Shown: in pieces, positions 60,870 to 64,000 of the stretch
How positions within the stretch are numbered: position 1 is the first letter of the stretch
Layout of the letters: each line of letters begins with the position of its first letter
Translations under genes and position numbers: made by a program
From: Marinobacterium sp. LSUCC0821
GTDB taxonomy: Bacteria; Pseudomonadota; Gammaproteobacteria; Pseudomonadales; Balneatricaceae
Reading direction: 5' to 3'
Assembly: GCF_012848475.1 (NCBI RefSeq)
Contig: NZ_CP051666.1
Location: 2,197,501 to 2,261,500 of the forward strand
Length of the DNA stretch: 64,000 nt
The notes under the pieces: model-generated
The model's database searches: none
What the model was told of the DNA's origin: nothing
Seen by the model: only the letters and a program-made list of their open reading frames with translations

Positions 60870-62250
60870 TGTTGTTGACGGATCTTGATGTCAAGCCAAT
60901 TGCGATTCCACACCAAACCCAGAACCAAGCAGTTGTCCAGCTCCCGTAAAGGTTGTTTTGGGTGTTAAATGGAAGAAAGCCAGCCCATAGAGCGACCATA
61001 GCACCTATGGCTACTAAATCACCTGTCTTGATTGATTCTCTGGTGCGATGGAAAAGTCTGATATAGAAGAGCATTAATCCTAAAACCCCTATAGCGCCAG
61101 CTCCTGACCAAGCATCAAAGAAGAGTTGGTGGGTATGAGCGGCGCCCTCTAATTCATGAGGTATCTTTGGATCATTTATTTTGTGAATCCACCGTATCCC
61201 GGCAGGCTTTTCAAGCATTGGTTGGGCATATCTGAAGTTATTAACTCCTGTGCCAGCTATCGGTGAGGATACGCCGATGTTGAAACCATCAATCCATAGA
61301 TCAAGTCGGCCCGATAGTGAATGATCAAGATTTTCTATTGTAGGCTCTTTGAATACTAACAGAGTCGCATCAATTCTCTGTGATAGCCCAGGAAGTCTGT
61401 ACAAACTTGATAAGGTTAATGAAAAGAATAGAAGTCCAATTAATATTCCTAACAAGTAAATGGGTTTGAGCTTGTGGCCATTGCTAAAAAATATGATTGG
61501 AACCATAAATAATGTGAAAGCAATCGATACCCAGCTAGCTCTAGTGCCGCTTATATAGCATAAAATAACAATGAGCATTCCAATCAAGATGCTGGTTTTG
61601 TAGTACTTGGTCTGCCAGAGGCTGAACGTAATAAATGGAAATAAGGTGCCTAGTATGAATCCAAGCATCAAGCTTCCATCTGTGAATGGATTGTTTCGAG
61701 TGAATATGCCTTGATTGTGTGATCCACCAGGGCCAAATGGATTGGATGGGTCTAAGTATTGCCATATTGCTAGCGCCCCCCAAATCAAAATTAATGATGA
61801 AATAGTTTTGATGGATGGCCATATATCTATACCTTCTTTAAGTCGAAAATATATGAAATAGGCAGCAAGAAAATACAAAGGATATGTAGCTATGAATTCT
61901 AGGCTTCTTGGTATGTCTATTGACGTGACAAGTGAAAATCCCGCCGGAATTAATATGCACGATCCGCTTAGTATCAACCACTTAGTGTCTGAAGAAACCT
62001 TTCCTGTTCTAATTTCTTTAAGAAGCAAAAAAGCCCCAATCATTGCCATTAATAGCAACGGCAATGTCGATGACTTGCCAAAGGCCAGTAAGAAAAAGAA
62101 ACCGCTCAGCAAGATAGTAAAGTGGTGTCGATGAATTGCGTTTAGCACAAAATATCCAAGATGACAGATGACAGATGAGATTATTTTACCCGAAGCACCG
62201 TCAAATGACATGCATCCAAAGTATTTCCTGGCATTAAATGGAATTGGCAA
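60844..62250 (-). CDS. O-antigen ligase family protein (WaaL-like)
   Basis: 468 residues (from 62250) with about ten membrane helices. The large loop region (GLSQRIDATLLVFKEPTIENLDHSLSGRLDLWIDGFNIGVSSPIAGTGVNNFRY, then AAHTHQLFFDAWSGAGAIGVLGLML) has the R/H features of the Wzy_C ligase domain. It joins polymer to lipid A-core in the periplasm or acts in a related transfer. Start is uncertain: ATG 62250 lies inside the end of the recombinase gene, ATG 62211 (MSFDGASGKII) does not. Sequence at 62170-62230 resembles the first codons of the recombinase. Confidence 0.87.
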   Translation of the reverse strand: MPIPFNARKYFGCMSFDGASGKIISSVICHLGYFVLNAIHRHHFTILLSGFFFLLAFGKSSTLPLLLMAMIGAFLLLKEIRTGKVSSDTKWLILSGSCILIPAGFSLVTSIDIPRSLEFIATYPLYFLAAYFIYFRLKEGIDIWPSIKTISSLILIWGALAIWQYLDPSNPFGPGGSHNQGIFTRNNPFTDGSLMLGFILGTLFPFITFSLWQTKYYKTSILIGMLIVILCYISGTRASWVSIAFTLFMVPIIFFSNGHKLKPIYLLGILIGLLFFSLTLSSLYRLPGLSQRIDATLLVFKEPTIENLDHSLSGRLDLWIDGFNIGVSSPIAGTGVNNFRYAQPMLEKPAGIRWIHKINDPKIPHELEGAAHTHQLFFDAWSGAGAIGVLGLMLFYIRLFHRTRESIKTGDLVAIGAMVALWAGFLPFNTQNNLYGSWTTAWFWVWCGIAIGLTSRSVNNTTEELHST

Positions 62251-63127
62251 AAACCTCTAAGTCTGAACCCACCCAGGTGGCTAAATATTTAAGTGCAGTG
62301 GATTTTGCTCCCCATCCACCTCTTAACATTATCTTTTCTAAAGATACTCCGCGTTCTAGTAGGTCAAGTGCAGCACCAACGCGGAATGAGTGGCCGCTGA
62401 AATTGGGTAAATGGCGGAGTCTTGATCGATATTGAAGGTCTACTAGTATATTACACATCGATGCTGATGATAGTTGGTCGCCTATGGCATCATCCTTGCG
62501 AATGCTTCTTAGAATGTACCCAGTGTTTGTACCAACTCTGCTTTGCCATTTTATGATTAGTTTAGCCAAGGTGTCTGATATAGGAATCAATCTACCTTGT
62601 GCATATTGGTCTGTTTTAGATTGGCGAAGTAGTAATGAGTATTTGCCGTTTGGCATCTGCTCTAGGTCTTCAAATTTGAATGCACAGATTTCTGAACGCC
62701 GTCGCATTGTTTCGTAGCCGAGTTGAAGCATTACCTTGTCACGCATACCTCGGTTTGAATTGTCACACTTACGTTTCATTTGTTCTAGGTATTTTAAGGT
62801 AAGTGGGGATGCTTGCTTTTGTGCTCTGCCAATCTGGCGATGCATTCGTTTCATGGCTAAGGTTACCTCAGGCTCATTAACCGGGTTTGGTGATTTAGTC
62901 AGATAAAACAATGACGATAGAGAACTGAAACGGCGGCGTATTGTTGCGCTTTTGTATTTGGTAGTCATCTCCTCGATGTAAAGAGCGAGTCGATCTGCGG
63001 TAGCAGGGATTGGTGGCCAACCATGAGAAGAGCACCATTTTTCGTAATGCGTGTAATCGCTTCGGTAAGCGCGAAGTGTATTTTCTGCGAAAGCACCGTC
63101 GAATGATGCTAGTATTTCTTCAATCAT
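62234..63127 (-). CDS. Tyrosine site-specific recombinase (copy 3)
   Basis: 297 residues. Core-binding domain at about 1-105 (FAENTLRAYRSDYTHYEKWC, SATIRRRFSSL) and catalytic residues Arg in GYETMRRRSEIC (142-144), K171 in RQSKTDQ, H246 and R249 in GHSFR, W272 and Y281. Complete and probably active. More similar to the truncated copy at 55493 (SDLEVF/SDLDVF ending) than to the copy at 9732. It diverges from a small XRE gene; the 46-bp gap between them contains ATGATAT repeats that could be the operator. Confidence 0.92.
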   Translation of the reverse strand: MIEEILASFDGAFAENTLRAYRSDYTHYEKWCSSHGWPPIPATADRLALYIEEMTTKYKSATIRRRFSSLSSLFYLTKSPNPVNEPEVTLAMKRMHRQIGRAQKQASPLTLKYLEQMKRKCDNSNRGMRDKVMLQLGYETMRRRSEICAFKFEDLEQMPNGKYSLLLRQSKTDQYAQGRLIPISDTLAKLIIKWQSRVGTNTGYILRSIRKDDAIGDQLSSASMCNILVDLQYRSRLRHLPNFSGHSFRVGAALDLLERGVSLEKIMLRGGWGAKSTALKYLATWVGSDLEVFANSI

Positions 63128-63173
63128 AATAAAACCCTAATAAATGATATAAAAAAGATCATATAGATAAATA

Positions 63174-63410
63174 ATGATATCATCAAGTCAAATTCGAGCT
63201 GGTCGTGCGTTGCTAGGTTGGAGTGCATTAGATCTGGCTATTCACAGTAGTGTTGGTGTCGCTTCAATTCGTAGGTATGAGGTTCAAGATGGGGTGCCTT
63301 CGAGTAATGCTAAAACTTTGCATGCACTAAAGGTTTGTCTAGAAGAGGCCGGCGTTGAGTTTACTGGGGATCCGCTTGTGAATCCTGGGGTGGTGCTTCA
63401 TCTCAAATAG
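63174..63410 (+). CDS. Small XRE-family regulator
   Basis: 78 residues. SSQIRAGRALLGWSALDLAIHSSVGVASIRRYEVQDGVPSSNAKTLHALKVCLEEAGVEF is a complete Cro/CI helix-turn-helix of the type with one domain only. Divergent from the recombinase gene, 46 bp apart, so it probably represses recombinase expression and itself. ATG at 63174; ATGATATCAT at the start codon region is palindromic. Confidence 0.85.
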   Translation: MISSSQIRAGRALLGWSALDLAIHSSVGVASIRRYEVQDGVPSSNAKTLHALKVCLEEAGVEFTGDPLVNPGVVLHLK

Positions 63411-63443
63411 GTCGGGGCCTACCCTGCGGGCAGGGCCCTCCTA
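63411..63443. repeat. REP-like palindromic element
   Basis: GC-rich GTCGGGGCCTACCCTGC...GCAGGGCCCTCCTAC with CCCTGC/GCAGGG arms, directly after the XRE stop. The ends (GTCGGGG, TCCTAC) resemble REP elements of pseudomonad type and the element at 55996. Confidence 0.4.
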
Positions 63444-63583
63444 CAAAAAGCTCTTTGATTATCCTTGCGAGTCCTTTTGTTCAGGTTTGTACAGCTCTTT
63501 CCGATTGCTAAATTCTTGTTAGGCTACGCTATATACAAAGCTGTGTTTTAATTGTTACACCTACTAAAGTTATGAGGTGAGAT

Positions 63584-64000
63584 ATGGCAGCTAAAATTAC
63601 AGTTAAAGACGAGCATCTTGAACTGCTCAATCGCGTTCGCACTGTCCATATGGATGAGGGGAACTTTGAATACGAAGAGGTTCTGCAGGGGCTCTACTAT
63701 GAGCTCGATAAGCCCTCCGTATTGTCAGTGTTGATTATCGAGCAAATCGCTCAGGGTTTCTTTTGGATTAAAAGACATACACAAGACAAAGAGTCTTTGG
63801 TTCATTCTGCAATGATAGGTCTAGTTCGTGATTTTAGTTTTTCAAAGCCCGGTGCTCCCAAATTGGCTCCACGGTTATCGGAAGCGATTGAAAAGGGGCG
63901 ATACTCAGAAGAGTATGAGTTATTTGAAACTGAGCTCAATATTTGGAAGGGTGTCACTATTGATGAGCTACGTTCTAAAGCTACCTCATCTAAGATAAAA
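63584..64000 (+). CDS. Unrecognised protein, 3' end off window
   Basis: 139 open codons from ATG 63584 (MAAKITVKDEHLELLNRVRT) to the window edge, with GAGGTGAG upstream as ribosome-binding site. Seen: a helical, acidic N-terminus (MDEGNFEYEEVLQGLYYELDKPSVLSVLIIEQIAQGFFWIKRHTQDKESLV), then FSFSKPGAPKLAPRLSEAIEKGRYSEEYELFETELNIW. No signal peptide or membrane segment. I do not recognise the family. It seems outside the polysaccharide locus. Confidence 0.6.
   Translation, partial: MAAKITVKDEHLELLNRVRTVHMDEGNFEYEEVLQGLYYELDKPSVLSVLIIEQIAQGFFWIKRHTQDKESLVHSAMIGLVRDFSFSKPGAPKLAPRLSEAIEKGRYSEEYELFETELNIWKGVTIDELRSKATSSKIK

Overview
The window looks like a chromosomal segment of a gammaproteobacterium, probably a marine Oceanospirillales-type species. 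That placement is an inference from gene content (RfaH, Wzx/Wzy/WaaL O-antigen logic, type I secretion, non-enteric gene order) and is not proven. Most of it (about 13.7-62.2 kb) is one very large O-antigen or capsule biosynthesis locus, flanked by tyrosine recombinases, toxin-antitoxin (TA) modules and small repeats.

Left flank (1-13.5 kb): a HlyB/HlyD-type secretion pair on the minus strand; a ParDE-like TA pair; a housekeeping operon (acyltransferase, moaC, moaD, plsC); then an unusual array in which three near-identical ~109-nt putative small RNAs alternate with two TA modules (Phd/RelE-like, VapBC). Next come rfaH, a tyrosine recombinase, an XRE/AbiEii-type pair, a decayed regulator copy, an intact MarR-type EPS regulator and a HepT/MntA pair. 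The sRNA copies share a promoter-like block with fixed spacing, hairpins presenting AGGA in the loop (CsrA/RsmA-like sites) and a strong intrinsic terminator.

Polysaccharide locus: a leader with an ops-like element (target of RfaH) precedes wecB-wecC (UDP-ManNAcA), pseB-pseC, three oxidoreductases, a decayed pseF remnant, pseG-pseH-pseI and gmd, followed by a complete acylneuraminate cytidylyltransferase that presumably replaces pseF. Then come an oxidoreductase/aminotransferase/GNAT trio, a WbpG-HisH-HisF amidotransferase set plus a second WbpG-like paralogue, and an AT-rich block (about 33-48 kb). That block holds an acyl-activation cassette (ACP, SDR, ANL ligase, GNAT, metallo-hydrolase), an O-acyltransferase, a GDP-perosamine synthase-like enzyme, Wzx, Wzy, a glycosyltransferase and an AsnB-type amidotransferase. 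The right part has a two-domain oxidoreductase, a heparinase-like protein, a GT4 enzyme and a diNAc-bacillosamine-type initiation module (PglC-, PglD-, PglE- and PglF-like).

Together these genes would build a repeat unit started on a bacillosamine-like sugar and containing a nonulosonic acid, ManNAc-uronate and probably perosamine, decorated by acetamidino, amide and acyl groups. It would be flipped by Wzx, polymerised by Wzy and ligated by a WaaL-like ligase; the chain-length gene wzz is broken here.

Right flank: a truncated recombinase (55.5 kb), a second complete recombinase (62.2-63.1 kb) with a divergent XRE regulator, REP-like hairpins and an unrecognised gene running off the end. Decayed fragments, simple sequence repeats and recombinase genes abutting unrelated genes show that the locus has been reshuffled repeatedly.
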